Source: Candidatus Methanorbis basalitermitum (GTDB lineage: Archaea > Halobacteriota > Methanomicrobia > Methanomicrobiales > Methanocorpusculaceae). From it: a stretch of 48,638 bases of DNA. A program made the translations under genes and the position numbers. The stretch lies in contig JAITSY010000013.1 in NCBI GenBank assembly GCA_031287415.1, positions 1 through 48,638 on the forward strand. Direction: 5' to 3'. Of this stretch, positions 23,899-31,413 are shown in pieces; position 1 is the stretch's first letter; the number at the start of each line of letters is the position of its first letter. The notes below the pieces were generated by a model. That model was not told where the DNA came from, searched no databases, and was given only the letters and a program-made list of their open reading frames with translations.

Positions 23899-24384
23899 TT
23901 ACAATCTCTTTGCTATAGAGGCAATGGCAGTAAAGACCGCATCCATCTCCGGTTTCATGATCGCGACGGGTACGTCTACGAGCCGTTCGATGAGAGAGGC
24001 AAGAATCGGGGCACAAATGATGCCTGTGGCTCCGTCATGCCGTGCCCGGACTGCTGCGAGAATGCAATCGTCAAGCGAGTTGGCTGTGTAGCCTTTGATG
24101 CGGTACTCACTGCCGCCGATGTCAACTTTTGTACCTTCAATTTCATCGAGAAGAAATTTCGCTGCAATGAGAGCGATGAATCTTTCACGATGCGGTGAGA
24201 AGGCGTTTACTATTTTTTTGACGGTGGAAAGCCGTGGGTCGCGTTCACTAGAGGATATTTTATAGAGGGTGACCACGGGGATTCCTGTTGCCTCGGAGAG
24301 CTGCCGTACAGTCATGCCACGTCTGTCGAGTTCTTCGGATAGTGCAGTTTTGAAGTCTGTTTCAAATATTCGCTGTTCAAACAT
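23899..24384 (-). CDS. HTH (XRE-type) transcriptional regulator with PrpR-like C-terminal domain
   Basis: A 161-residue regulator. Residues 14-62 form a Cro/CI-type helix-turn-helix (ALSEELDRRGMTVRQLSEAT, then PVVTLYKISS). The second half, ILAAVRARHDGATGIICAPI to VDVPVAIMKPEMDAVFTAI, resembles the PrpR N-terminal type sensor fold, which binds small ligands. A longer upstream frame runs into repeat C2 and a membrane scrap; ATG 24384 is where similarity to regulators begins. No neighbouring target operon is evident. Confidence 0.8.
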   Translation of the reverse strand: MFEQRIFETDFKTALSEELDRRGMTVRQLSEATGIPVVTLYKISSSERDPRLSTVKKIVNAFSPHRERFIALIAAKFLLDEIEGTKVDIGGSEYRIKGYTANSLDDCILAAVRARHDGATGIICAPILASLIERLVDVPVAIMKPEMDAVFTAIASIAKRL

Positions 24385-24533
24385 GATGGTGTTAATTGTA
24401 TACGGATTAGGATATATAGTGTATGTGGGGTTGCTTTTCCTGGGGCAGCTTCTGGGTTTTGCGTACCTGCTGCATCCTGGACGCGGCCACGGTTCTGAGC
24501 ATCTATGAGAGTGACGGGGGGCAGCGTGGTGAT

Positions 24534-24592
24534 GCTGCACACGCCTCTGATAGAGATTACGCCGCAGGGCAACGGGTTCCGTTGCCATAATG
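24534..24592 (+). repeat. Family C repeat, copy C2
   Basis: It reads GCTGCACACGCCTCTGATAG, AGATTACGCCGCAGGGCAAC and GGGTTCCGTTGCC. It sits where the membrane-protein fragment at 24580-24770 loses its continuation. Confidence 0.65.
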
Positions 24593-24770
24593 GCGCTGAC
24601 TGCAGCCGCGACGTTTGCATTTTTTATCAGGCGGAATATACCAACCCAGAAGATTGCCTCTTCAAAGATCGGGGCTGCAATAATCTCCAAAAATGTTGCC
24701 ATGACCGGTGCTGCCCCTGTCGCGGCAACCCTCCCCGGAAAAATATCTCCTGCCTTTTTAGCGGGAGGGA
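24580..24770 (-). pseudogene. CPBP-type membrane metalloprotease fragment
   Basis: The minus strand encodes MATFLEIIAAPIFEEAIFWV, then GIFRLIKNANVAAAVSAI. This matches the EExxxR core region of CPBP/CAAX-protease-like proteins (AAPIFEELLFRG-FRL-AAxxSA), with tryptophan in place of the usual arginine. The preceding part, KKAGDIFPG, fits neither well. The frame then runs into repeat C2 and loses similarity. FtsY, which often follows prefoldin alpha in methanogens, is not found here. Assignment is tentative. Confidence 0.35.
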
Positions 24771-24786
24771 AGAAATGAGAAGAAGA

Positions 24787-25236
24787 TCAGCGGGTCTGCT
24801 GCTGTACAGAAGCATACAGCTCCTGCATGCGCTGCTCGACTGCTGACATCTGACTCTGCAGTTTTCCAAGCGACTCGGAGAGCCGTTTGCCGGATGCATC
24901 CATTTCGGTGATTCGGTCGCGCATGAAGGAGATTGCCTCGTCGGGTGACTTCTCAACCATTACACCTGCGCCAATCCCGACAAGCATCTTCTTTGTGTCC
25001 GATACAGTTGCACGGACCGACACGCCCCCACCAAGGTTTAAGAGAGTGGAAACTGGGCCATCCGCCGCAACAAGCGCCTCAAGCGCCTCAATGGATGCGA
25101 GAGATCCAGTACGCGTCGTCTCGATGAACCGCAGCTGCTGGGACAGAAGATCAAACTGCCGGGAATACTCTGCGGCATAGGAACGGAGGGCCTGTACCTC
25201 CTGCTCCAGACTTGCCTGAGTTGCATTACTCGCCAT
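24787..25236 (-). CDS. pfdA: Prefoldin alpha subunit
   Basis: Prefoldin is a hexameric ATP-independent chaperone (two alpha, four beta) that passes unfolded proteins to the thermosome. The 149-residue protein has an N-terminal coiled coil (about 5-50), the two beta hairpins of the alpha type (TLLNLGGGVSVRATVSDTKK and LVGIGAGVMVEK, 67-96) and a C-terminal coiled coil (100-145). The gene overlaps the end of the eL18 gene by 11 bases. It closes the minus-strand translation cluster that begins with rps19e. Confidence 0.93.
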   Translation of the reverse strand: MASNATQASLEQEVQALRSYAAEYSRQFDLLSQQLRFIETTRTGSLASIEALEALVAADGPVSTLLNLGGGVSVRATVSDTKKMLVGIGAGVMVEKSPDEAISFMRDRITEMDASGKRLSESLGKLQSQMSAVEQRMQELYASVQQQTR

Positions 25237-25411
25237 CGATTACCTTTACCGAAGCAACGGTAACATATCTACGCTCAAGTCGGTGCTTGCTGCCAATTGT
25301 CGCAAGAGTGAACTCTCCTGCAAGACGCTCATTTGGTGCATCGACTGTTTTTGTGTAGGGCTTCATCTGTCCATCATTTTTGAACGTGCCCTTAACCTCG
25401 AATTTCGGCAT
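25226..25411 (-). CDS. rpl18a: Ribosomal protein eL18 (L18a/LX)
   Basis: The archaeal LX protein is one repeat of eukaryotic L18a and binds the large subunit. It has 61 residues starting MPKFEVKGTFK, with the usual HRLERRYVTVASVKVI end. It starts 11 bases after aIF6 and overlaps prefoldin alpha by 11 bases, so all three are read from one transcript. Confidence 0.93.
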   Translation of the reverse strand: MPKFEVKGTFKNDGQMKPYTKTVDAPNERLAGEFTLATIGSKHRLERRYVTVASVKVIDGE

Positions 25412-25422
25412 AATTTTTCACC

Positions 25423-26091
25423 TCACAGAAATCCAAATACATCTTCAATTCTCCCGAGTTCAAAACCCGTGGTAGCATTTCCTGCCAGATAACCCTTGCT
25501 GTTTACGAGCAACCCAGTGCCAATTAGACCAGAACCCATATTCACTGATCCCGTACCGATGGGGATGTTAGCTGTCGGGAGACTGTTTTCGAGGCGCTCC
25601 AACTCTGACGGTGCACTCCCGGCAGGCAGAAGTACCCCTGCATTCGTGCAGGCGCCTGCCATACCAACAGTTCCGACACCGCCAAATGACATCGGGATAG
25701 TCTCGACTTTCAGGAACTCTCCAACCATGCTGCGCATCTCAAACGACATGTCCGGATGCACTACTGCAAAAGTATCATTGGTAAGAATTACATTCCCTGC
25801 CGCATTCATCTCTTCACCAAGGAATAGGACATCGCCGTACTCCTGCAGAAGTTCAAGTTCTGAATCATGAATAAGACCGGAAACAACAAATCCCCGCGAA
25901 TTACCAGTAAGAAGGAGGCCGATAACGGAAGACCCCTGGATGAAGGCAGGAATGATCTCGACAGAGAGGGCTTCCGCTATCTTTGCTCCGAACTCCGCTG
26001 GAGAGTCGATCGGAACAAAGGCAATATCTTCAAAAACACTAGCAAAAACGCCGATGTTTGGGTCGCCATTCAGTGACAGGGTGGGGTCCAT
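25423..26091 (-). CDS. eif6: Translation initiation factor aIF6
   Basis: aIF6 binds the large ribosomal subunit near uL14 and keeps it from joining the small subunit prematurely. It has 222 residues, the normal length, and folds as a five-bladed propeller. Visible repeats include GNPNIGV-like starts and the blades ending VLLPAGSAPSE and GNVILTNDTFAVVHP. It is directly adjacent to rpl31e (no spacer) and 11 bases before the eL18 gene, a conserved euryarchaeal arrangement. Confidence 0.95.
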   Translation of the reverse strand: MDPTLSLNGDPNIGVFASVFEDIAFVPIDSPAEFGAKIAEALSVEIIPAFIQGSSVIGLLLTGNSRGFVVSGLIHDSELELLQEYGDVLFLGEEMNAAGNVILTNDTFAVVHPDMSFEMRSMVGEFLKVETIPMSFGGVGTVGMAGACTNAGVLLPAGSAPSELERLENSLPTANIPIGTGSVNMGSGLIGTGLLVNSKGYLAGNATTGFELGRIEDVFGFL

Positions 26092-26355
26092 TTATTCCTC
26101 AGCAAGTTCAGCCTGGACTTGTCCATCTTCGAACTTCATTGCACGAACACGAATGCGTCTTGGCGGTTTCTGGGATCCGCGTGCCCAAACTGCTTCGTTA
26201 ATGCTCTTATCAAGCTTAACGTCATCACTTTTCATGTGATGCTCAAGGTAGCTGCGGATGTCTTTGATTGCGGCGTTTGCACGCTTGTAGCACGGAGCGC
26301 GTTTGACATCACGGAGCGGAATTACATACACTTGTTCCTTTTGGGCTTCTGCCAT
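26092..26355 (-). CDS. rpl31e: Ribosomal protein eL31
   Basis: A large-subunit protein near the exit tunnel. It has 87 residues from ATG 26355 ([20 protein letters not shown]). An upstream ATG would overlap rpl39e and add 15 unrelated residues; AAGGTG precedes the chosen start by 7 bases. The [13 protein letters not shown] segment is typical. It follows rpl39e by 5 bases. Confidence 0.93.
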   Translation of the reverse strand: MAEAQKEQVYVIPLRDVKRAPCYKRANAAIKDIRSYLEHHMKSDDVKLDKSINEAVWARGSQKPPRRIRVRAMKFEDGQVQAELAEE

Positions 26356-26360
26356 TTTTC

Positions 26361-26513
26361 TTACACCTTCAGAGTGCTGCGTCTCCAGTTGCGTCTGCAC
26401 GGATGAGACACAACCTTTCGCTTGGTTTTGATCATGACCCAGGCCGGAACACGGCGGTTCTGTTGGGTTGCCTTTGCAAGACGAATCTTACGGCTTTTGG
26501 TAAGTTTGCTCAT
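26361..26513 (-). CDS. rpl39e: Ribosomal protein eL39
   Basis: A 50-residue, very basic protein lining the peptide exit tunnel: [20 protein letters not shown], then [14 protein letters not shown] and [11 protein letters not shown]. It matches the universal archaeal/eukaryotic eL39 length. The start overlaps the end of the PP-loop ATPase gene by 26 bases in another frame, so translation is probably coupled. The stop is 5 bases before rpl31e. Confidence 0.95.
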   Translation of the reverse strand: MSKLTKSRKIRLAKATQQNRRVPAWVMIKTKRKVVSHPCRRNWRRSTLKV

Positions 26514-27108
26514 AGTTAATCGCCAGTTTTTTTCGAATTATCAGAGACTGTTTGTGGTTTTTCGGAAAAAGCGGCACAAAGTCAATCCCCCGTCGAACCA
26601 TTTCTGCTCTGATTTCACTTTCGAAATCCCCGTTTGGAAGCGATCCCGTTTCACCACAGGCGATGTCAAAGGATCGTTCGCATAATCGGAGGACCTCTTT
26701 CTTTCCAATACCAAGCAGAGGTCGCATGTAGCTGACCCCATACATCATCTCAAAGCTCTGCACCTCAGACTGTGTCCGCATCGGAACCCGATCATCTCGG
26801 CGGGCTCCATCGGCGACAACCTCATATTCCTGTGCAAGAGCATAGAGAGACCGCCGATGGATTTCATTGATGGCATTCGCAGGATGTCCGTCAGTAACAA
26901 TCCTGCTGATGACATCATCAAGGAAACCTGGTGCAAAGGCCTGTTTTTTCCAAGGGAAACCGGCTGCCTTTGCCGCCGCCTCAATGAACGGAAGGGTACG
27001 GGTTGGATCGAACACAAATGTTATCAGCTCCACCTCGTAGTCCCGAGACAGGAGGACTGCGGCAAGCGTACTGTCCTTGCCGCCGCTGTAGAGCACCCCT
27101 GCCTTCAT
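26488..27108 (-). CDS. PP-loop ATPase of the translation cluster (N-type, DUF7411-like)
   Basis: A 206-residue protein with the ATP-pyrophosphatase loop SGGKDS at 8-13, as in tRNA-modifying and amide-forming PP-loop enzymes. Other core motifs are [10 protein letters not shown] near 98 and [13 protein letters not shown] near 129. Such enzymes adenylate a nucleobase or carboxylate. Its fixed position between PDCD5-like and eL39 genes in methanogens suggests a role in RNA modification, but the substrate is unknown. It overlaps the PDCD5-like gene by 4 bases and rpl39e by 26. Confidence 0.85.
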   Translation of the reverse strand: MKAGVLYSGGKDSTLAAVLLSRDYEVELITFVFDPTRTLPFIEAAAKAAGFPWKKQAFAPGFLDDVISRIVTDGHPANAINEIHRRSLYALAQEYEVVADGARRDDRVPMRTQSEVQSFEMMYGVSYMRPLLGIGKKEVLRLCERSFDIACGETGSLPNGDFESEIRAEMVRRGIDFVPLFPKNHKQSLIIRKKLAINYEQTYQKP

Positions 27109-27437
27109 CCAACCCTGCGGATATTGAAGTCCTTTTTCTGCGGCACAATCTGCGAGAGCAGCTGTTTGAGTTGTGCATCGGTAATTTTCTGACGCAAGCG
27201 TCCCGACCGGGCAAGAGTGACAATCTGCTGCTCAACAGCTGCGGCAAACTCCGGCTTCGTAAGTTTGATGGTGTTCAGCCGCTCACGGGCATCTGGCTCC
27301 ATTGCCTGAATCAGAACAGACTGAATCTGTGCCTGCATTGCCTGCTGGCGCTGGGCCTGTTCCTGTTCCGCTATCTGTTGCTGCTGGAGCTGCATCATGC
27401 GCTGTCGGCGGAGTTCTGCAATTTCATCGTCTCCCAT
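27105..27437 (-). CDS. PDCD5-like DNA-binding protein
   Basis: A 110-residue homologue of eukaryotic PDCD5 and Methanothermobacter MTH1615. An N-terminal helix rich in glutamine (QLQQQQIAEQEQAQRQQ, 16-32) precedes the triple-helix core (residues 35-105) with ARERLNTIKLTKPE. The function in archaea is not settled; double-stranded DNA binding has been described for the family. ATGA overlap with the PP-loop gene shows coupling, and rps19e ends 39 bases upstream. Confidence 0.92.
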   Translation of the reverse strand: MGDDEIAELRRQRMMQLQQQQIAEQEQAQRQQAMQAQIQSVLIQAMEPDARERLNTIKLTKPEFAAAVEQQIVTLARSGRLRQKITDAQLKQLLSQIVPQKKDFNIRRVG

Positions 27438-27476
27438 TTCAGGTCACCATTGTGTTTTGTCGGATGTCCTTATCCT

Positions 27477-27926
27477 TTAGTACTTTGCAAGGCCGGGTAG
27501 TTCCACGACTATACCCTCCATTAAGGAATGGGCAATATTATCAAGGAATTTACGTCCTTTAGCAGATACTCTGCGGCCACCGGTGATCTTCTCGACGTAG
27601 CCGACTGCCTCAAGCTGTTGCATTACCTTACGTGCAATACTACCGCTTCCCTTTCGGAAGTGAGATGGCTTGGATCCGCGATTCTGAATACCACCATAGA
27701 CAGAGCGCATGCGCTCGACTCCGAGCGGACCGTCAACATAGATACGACGCAACACTGCTGCGGAGCGGATGTACCACCAGTCTGGATTTTCCGGCGGCAT
27801 TTGCTTGTGTACTCCCGTTTTCACGTACTCGGACCACTCAGGCGCCGCAATCTCGGACTCGTTTTTGAGTTCCTCAGCAACCTTTGTGATGAGTGCCCCG
27901 GCTGGGATGTCAAATACTGTAGTCAT
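27477..27926 (-). CDS. rps19e: Ribosomal protein eS19
   Basis: A small-subunit head protein needed for 40S-type maturation. It has 149 residues from ATG 27926 ([20 protein letters not shown]). A longer frame adds 22 residues not found in relatives. [15 protein letters not shown] and [20 protein letters not shown] are family hallmarks. It heads the minus-strand translation cluster. An AT-rich TTATTTATT at 28031-28043 is a candidate TATA box, giving a leader of about 85 bases. Confidence 0.95.
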   Translation of the reverse strand: MTTVFDIPAGALITKVAEELKNESEIAAPEWSEYVKTGVHKQMPPENPDWWYIRSAAVLRRIYVDGPLGVERMRSVYGGIQNRGSKPSHFRKGSGSIARKVMQQLEAVGYVEKITGGRRVSAKGRKFLDNIAHSLMEGIVVELPGLAKY

Positions 27927-28146
27927 AGACTTTTCCTCACTGTAAGCCCATGCCTTTCGGCACGATTTGGTTGCATGAGACAATCTCGGCAACGCATGAC
28001 ATTAACAGTCTGTATCAATTGACGCTCTGACAATAAATAAGTTCGTTAAATGGGGGTGGCGTACTTTTTTCCCTGCGCAATCCCTGCAAGCAGCCTATGA
28101 TCTGTGAAAGTAAGGTTAATTAAGTGCAGCCGGCAATAATATTTAG

Positions 28147-28326
28147 ATGGATGAGATAGGTCGTGCAATCTTCCAAGCAGGTATAGTTCTTTTCATTGTC
28201 GGAGTCATTTTGCTGTGGTACTTTCTGCCAAGTGTTATTCTGGTACTGCTTGGAGGTATTGGCATTGTTTTTGCCCTCGCCGGTGTTGCCATGAGTGTAC
28301 TTGGATACTTTCTGATCAAAGAATAA
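28147..28326 (+). CDS. Small two-helix membrane protein
   Basis: A 59-residue protein. After MDEIGRAIFQA two hydrophobic helices follow (GIVLFIVGVILLWYFLPSVI and LLGGIGIVFALAGVAMSVLG), ending FLIKE. There is no recognised family. Eleven bases separate its stop from the DNA glycosylase start, so the two are likely co-transcribed, and the spacing supports it as a real gene. A membrane protein coupled to a repair enzyme may be only chance. Confidence 0.65.
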   Translation: MDEIGRAIFQAGIVLFIVGVILLWYFLPSVILVLLGGIGIVFALAGVAMSVLGYFLIKE

Positions 28327-28337
28327 TCCTCTTATTT

Positions 28338-29189
28338 ATGCAAGCATATTCTCTCGGTGATCTTTGGTTCAATCTTGATCTTAGTGTCTCCTGCGGCCAG
28401 ACCTTTCGCTGGAGAAAATACGATAGGACATGGTATGCCCCGTCGCCCTACGGAGATGTGGCGGTCTGGAAAGTCCGGCAAACGGGGGGGACAGTCAATT
28501 ACGAGGGAATGAGCGAGGAAGATCTTGTCCGCTATTTTTCGCTGGATCATAACCTTGAAACAATTCTCAAAAGTATCGACTGCGATCCGCTGATTCATGA
28601 TGCAGTGGAACGATGCAGGGGTCTGCGGATTATACGGCAGGATCCATGGGAATGCCTCATATCCTATATCTGTTCCAGCTGTGCAAACATTCCTAGTATC
28701 CAAATACGGATCGAAAAACTTGCAGAAAAGTACGGTACACGTATCATGTGCGACGGAAAAACATTTTACTCATTTCCCAGGCCGAAGGCAATTGCAGCAG
28801 CCGAGGTCTACGAGCTCCGATCCTGCAACGTCGGCTACCGCGACACCTACATCTACGGGGCAGCGGAGATGGCAGCAGCTGATCCCAATTGGCCGGAAAA
28901 AATCAGAGCAATGCCATATGCGGCAGCACAAAGGAAACTCTGCAAACTCAATGGGGTCGGACCAAAGATTGCAGACTGTGTACTCCTGTTTGCTTTTGAA
29001 AAGCTTGAATCTGTGCCTGTTGATGTGTGGATAGAGAGGATTTTACGGACAAAGTACGTGGGCAGGGAGAAAAAGCTGGCCTCTGCAATGGCGGGAGCCT
29101 ACGCGCGGGAACACTTTGGCATCTACGCAGGATATGCCCAGGCATATTTGTTTGCCTCTCGTGAGATCATCAGCCGAAAAGGGGCGTGA
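28338..29189 (+). CDS. 8-oxoguanine DNA glycosylase, OGG1-type
   Basis: A bifunctional glycosylase/lyase that removes 8-oxoguanine. The 283-residue protein has the N-terminal OGG domain (CGQTFRWRK near 19-27). The helix-hairpin-helix LNGVGPKIADC carries the catalytic lysine K210, and the loop VPVDVW carries D229. The YICSSCANIPSIQIRIEKL helix is characteristic of OGG1. ATG 28338 is chosen because the OGG domain begins there; a longer frame overlaps the small membrane protein. It is of interest in a strict anaerobe as oxygen-damage repair. Confidence 0.93.
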   Translation: MQAYSLGDLWFNLDLSVSCGQTFRWRKYDRTWYAPSPYGDVAVWKVRQTGGTVNYEGMSEEDLVRYFSLDHNLETILKSIDCDPLIHDAVERCRGLRIIRQDPWECLISYICSSCANIPSIQIRIEKLAEKYGTRIMCDGKTFYSFPRPKAIAAAEVYELRSCNVGYRDTYIYGAAEMAAADPNWPEKIRAMPYAAAQRKLCKLNGVGPKIADCVLLFAFEKLESVPVDVWIERILRTKYVGREKKLASAMAGAYAREHFGIYAGYAQAYLFASREIISRKGA

Positions 29190-29463
29190 ACCAACGTAGT
29201 TTCGTTCCATATAACCGGGAGAGTACCTGCCGATGACCAACTAGGACCAACAAGGCAGGCGAGACTACAAAGGAATGGCAGCAGCTGAAGTTGTCCGTTG
29301 CGTCTGCGATCGAATCCAGGACTTTTCCGCGTGCCTCGAGGGTGGGAAATGCAACAACATGTAACAAATCGGTAGCCCTGGGTGCCTATTTTTTGCATAT
29401 GCAAATAGCAATCTACTGACTATCCATATACATATACCCATCCATCGGAAAACTTGTAACCTA

Positions 29464-29665
29464 ATGGCAGACAGCACCCGGATTCATCCAGCTGATCAGA
29501 TAAATGTCCGGCTCAGTTCCAAATTCACTCAGAAGTTCAACGCGTACATGGAGGGGCATGGGGAAAACAAAGGTCCAGTTTATTCGGGATGCTTTAGAAT
29601 ACAGGATGTCCATTGACGAAAACGGGGAGATACCCCAAAAAGAGTGGACTTATCGGTTTTTGTGA
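29464..29665 (+). pseudogene. Ribbon-helix-helix DNA-binding protein with a frameshift
   Basis: The frame begins MADSTRIHPADQINVRLSSK, a ribbon strand, then FTQKFNAYMEGHG. After GGGGAAAA near 29560-29570 the reading must shift by one base to give KTKVQFIRDALEYRMSIDEN and a stop at 29663-29665. Together they make a complete 66-residue CopG/Arc-type regulator; the 202-base span confirms one extra base. The shift sits in adjacent G and A runs, so it is either a real mutation, a sequencing error, or slippage. Confidence 0.65.
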
Positions 29666-29677
29666 TAATATATATAC

Positions 29678-29735
29678 CGGAATGATACCATAACTAACTA
29701 AGATGTATGTCTTAGTTAGTTATGGTATCATTTCG
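29678..29735. repeat. 58-bp palindromic element, copy P1
   Basis: The left arm CGGAATGATACCATAACTAA, then CTAAGA (29678-29703), pairs with the right arm 29710-29735 around a 6-base loop TGTATG. One mismatch is found in 26 pairs. The second copy at 48382-48439 has perfect arms and differs by two bases. It starts 12 bases after the broken RHH gene, where it may terminate transcription, but its exact repetition suggests a mobile or site-specific element. Confidence 0.9.
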
Positions 29736-29984
29736 AAAATAAATATACTTAAACCAGTTTACCATTTTTAGATGGCACTAAAGCCATCTCCGTTTTGCAG
29801 TTGATTACATGAAAATTAATATTAGATTTCCATTTAACTTAAGCCTTGCCGATAACCCATTCAAACCATGGATACAAACCCCATACCCCTTTTTTCAAGT
29901 ATATTGCAAGAAAAAGTAAATTTACCTAAAAGACATATCTAAGCACTTTGCGGTATAATTCCGAAACAAAATCCATTTACCAAC
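29736..29984. other. AT-rich gene-free stretch
   Basis: It holds no coding region or recognised repeat. Together with A5 it forms the 470-base space before the Tfx gene. Confidence 0.4.
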
Positions 29985-30096
29985 CGGAATTATCAGTTTG
30001 AATGGGACAGTTCTTCAAATCTGAAATATAACAATCTATGTCAATAGAGAACGACGAAACAAATATAAATTACAACCAAAACCGACAAGTCCGTTA
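29985..30096 (+). repeat. Family A dispersed repeat, copy A5
   Basis: This is one of the best-kept copies: CGGAATTATCAGTTTGAATG, TTCTTCAAATCTGAAATATA, CAATCTATGTCAATAGAGAA, then CGACGAAACAAATATAAATT. It ends about 40 bases before the Tfx gene, so its TATA-like tail could be part of that promoter. Confidence 0.85.
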
Positions 30097-30136
30097 CCAA
30101 ATAGGTTTATAGTTAAACAGACGCATAAACATACAC

Positions 30137-30541
30137 ATGAAAGATACTCTCCTTACCAATCGCCAGAAGGAAGTTATCAGATACCGCAAGCAGGGAATGA
30201 CCCAGCAACAAATCGCCGATCACCTCGGGACATCAAAAGCAAACATCTGTACGATCGTAAAATCTGCAACACGAAACATCCAGCGTGCCAAGGAAACTCT
30301 TGAATATCTCTACACCCTTGATTCTGCTAACCTCTGTGTACTTGCTGCCGGCACAGACCTCCTGGAAACGCCTCATCTAATCTATCAGGCGGCAGCCACG
30401 CTGGATATAAAAATCCGTTATGACAGCATATCCTTAATCAACCGCCTCAGCACCTACATGCCGGAAAAAATCAAAGGACGGCACATTAAAGAAGACATTC
30501 ACGTATATCTCAACACTGACGGCGATCTTTCCTTCGGCTAA
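30137..30541 (+). CDS. Tfx-family DNA-binding regulator
   Basis: A 134-residue archaeal regulator of the Tfx family, named after the Methanothermobacter protein binding near the molybdenum formylmethanofuran dehydrogenase operon. The N-terminal HTH (LTNRQKEVIRYRKQGMTQQQ, IADHLGTSKANICTIVKSA, 5-45) is followed by a coiled linker and a C-terminal Tfx domain. A target in molybdate or methanofuran metabolism is possible but no such gene is in the window. Repeat A5 lies directly upstream. Confidence 0.9.
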   Translation: MKDTLLTNRQKEVIRYRKQGMTQQQIADHLGTSKANICTIVKSATRNIQRAKETLEYLYTLDSANLCVLAAGTDLLETPHLIYQAAATLDIKIRYDSISLINRLSTYMPEKIKGRHIKEDIHVYLNTDGDLSFG

Positions 30542-31077
30542 TCCTGCACTTCAACCAGTTATCCCTCCAATCTCCCGCTACCTTTATCATCTCTATCTTC
30601 CAATAATAATAAAGCCCCATAGGCTGATATCAGCACAGCTGCTGTGTATCGTGAATATCCAATTGGTTTGAAAACATACAAATTCGGTCATTCGCGCCCT
30701 CCTGCGGGAAATGGTAACCTCGCAGAGTTGCCTGCAGCAGGCTGCTGTTGTTTTCATTATCGTATTTACTCCTTTGTCAGGTAAACCCTGCAAAGGATGA
30801 TAGACCTCAATAGGTCTGATGAAACGCGCCGGGCGAACGTCTGCATGACGAGCCCATTCTTTGCGAAGTTGCGACCCCAAAAAAACGGGGATGCAGGGCA
30901 GCGAGCCCTTGTTTCTAATCAAAGAGCGCATGAACTGTCAGGATCTCTTACGTGAGACTTGGAAGCAGCAGGGCGTACGCGGGATCGCGCGCATGCTGAA
31001 TTGCGGCTTTGCCTGCTCTGCAACGCGCATGATAATTGCGTTGCTTTGGCATAAGCCATTGAAAAGAGTTAGCAAGA

Positions 31078-31130
31078 GTTGCACGCCTCTAATAGAGGTT
31101 ACACCGGCATAGTCGGCGGCGTGCAGCGAG
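31078..31130 (+). repeat. Family C repeat, copy C3
   Basis: GTTGCACGCCTCTAATAGAG opens this copy, then GTTACACCGGCATAGTCGGC. The inverted repeat CCTCT-AAT-AGAGG is perfect here. It lies in the leader of the ribosomal operon. Confidence 0.65.
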
Positions 31131-31295
31131 ACAAGCATCACGCTGTCGTTTCCCCAAGGGATTAATTACTGCCAGTCTTTCAGTCTTTCAGGCTCTCTTA
31201 ACATTCCCAGAGAGAGAAGACCGACCCAAGAATGTACGTCCCATGGTCGAAGGCGAACCATATCGCAGGCCGATGGTGAAAGAACGGTTGCTCAA

Positions 31296-31368
31296 TACCA
31301 GCAATGCAACGGAACCCCACCTGCCTGTTGCAGGCAGGCAGGGCTGCAAAATCATTGATTTTGCAGCA
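31296..31368 (+). repeat. Family B repeat, copy B7
   Basis: The best hairpin pair in the window. Stem 1 is CCTGCCTG-TTG-CAGGCAGG (31320-31338). Stem 2 is GCTGCAAAATC with GATTTTGCAGC (31343-31367). In other copies stem 2 is GCTGCAAAGCC with GGCTTTGCAGC, so both sides changed together. Confidence 0.8.
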
Positions 31369-31390
31369 ATTGACAACCGCAGCAGAAATC

Positions 31391-31413
31391 TCACGTTCCA
31401 GCAGGGAACGTGA
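31391..31413. promoter_or_regulatory. Hairpin in the rpl3 leader
   Basis: TCACGTTCC and GGAACGTGA form perfect 9-base arms around AGCAG, ending about 31 bases before the rpl3 ATG. It could be an operator or an RNA structure controlling the ribosomal operon. A ribosome-binding site GGATTGAT lies between it and the start. Confidence 0.45.

Noticed and set aside
24385-24702. N-terminal extension of the HTH regulator
   Set aside because: The frame joins a membrane-protease fragment, repeat C2 and the regulator by chance; regulator similarity starts at ATG 24384.
29678-29735. Palindrome as a simple transcription terminator
   Set aside because: Archaeal terminators are T-runs and do not need a 26-base stem; exact recurrence at 48382 needs another explanation, though termination as a side effect is possible.
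30593-30931. 112-residue minus-strand frame before the ribosomal operon
   Set aside because: No domain, no ribosome-binding site and mixed composition.
1287-31368. Dispersed repeats as a CRISPR array
   Set aside because: Copies are kilobases apart, differ in length and have no regular spacers; no cas genes are present.
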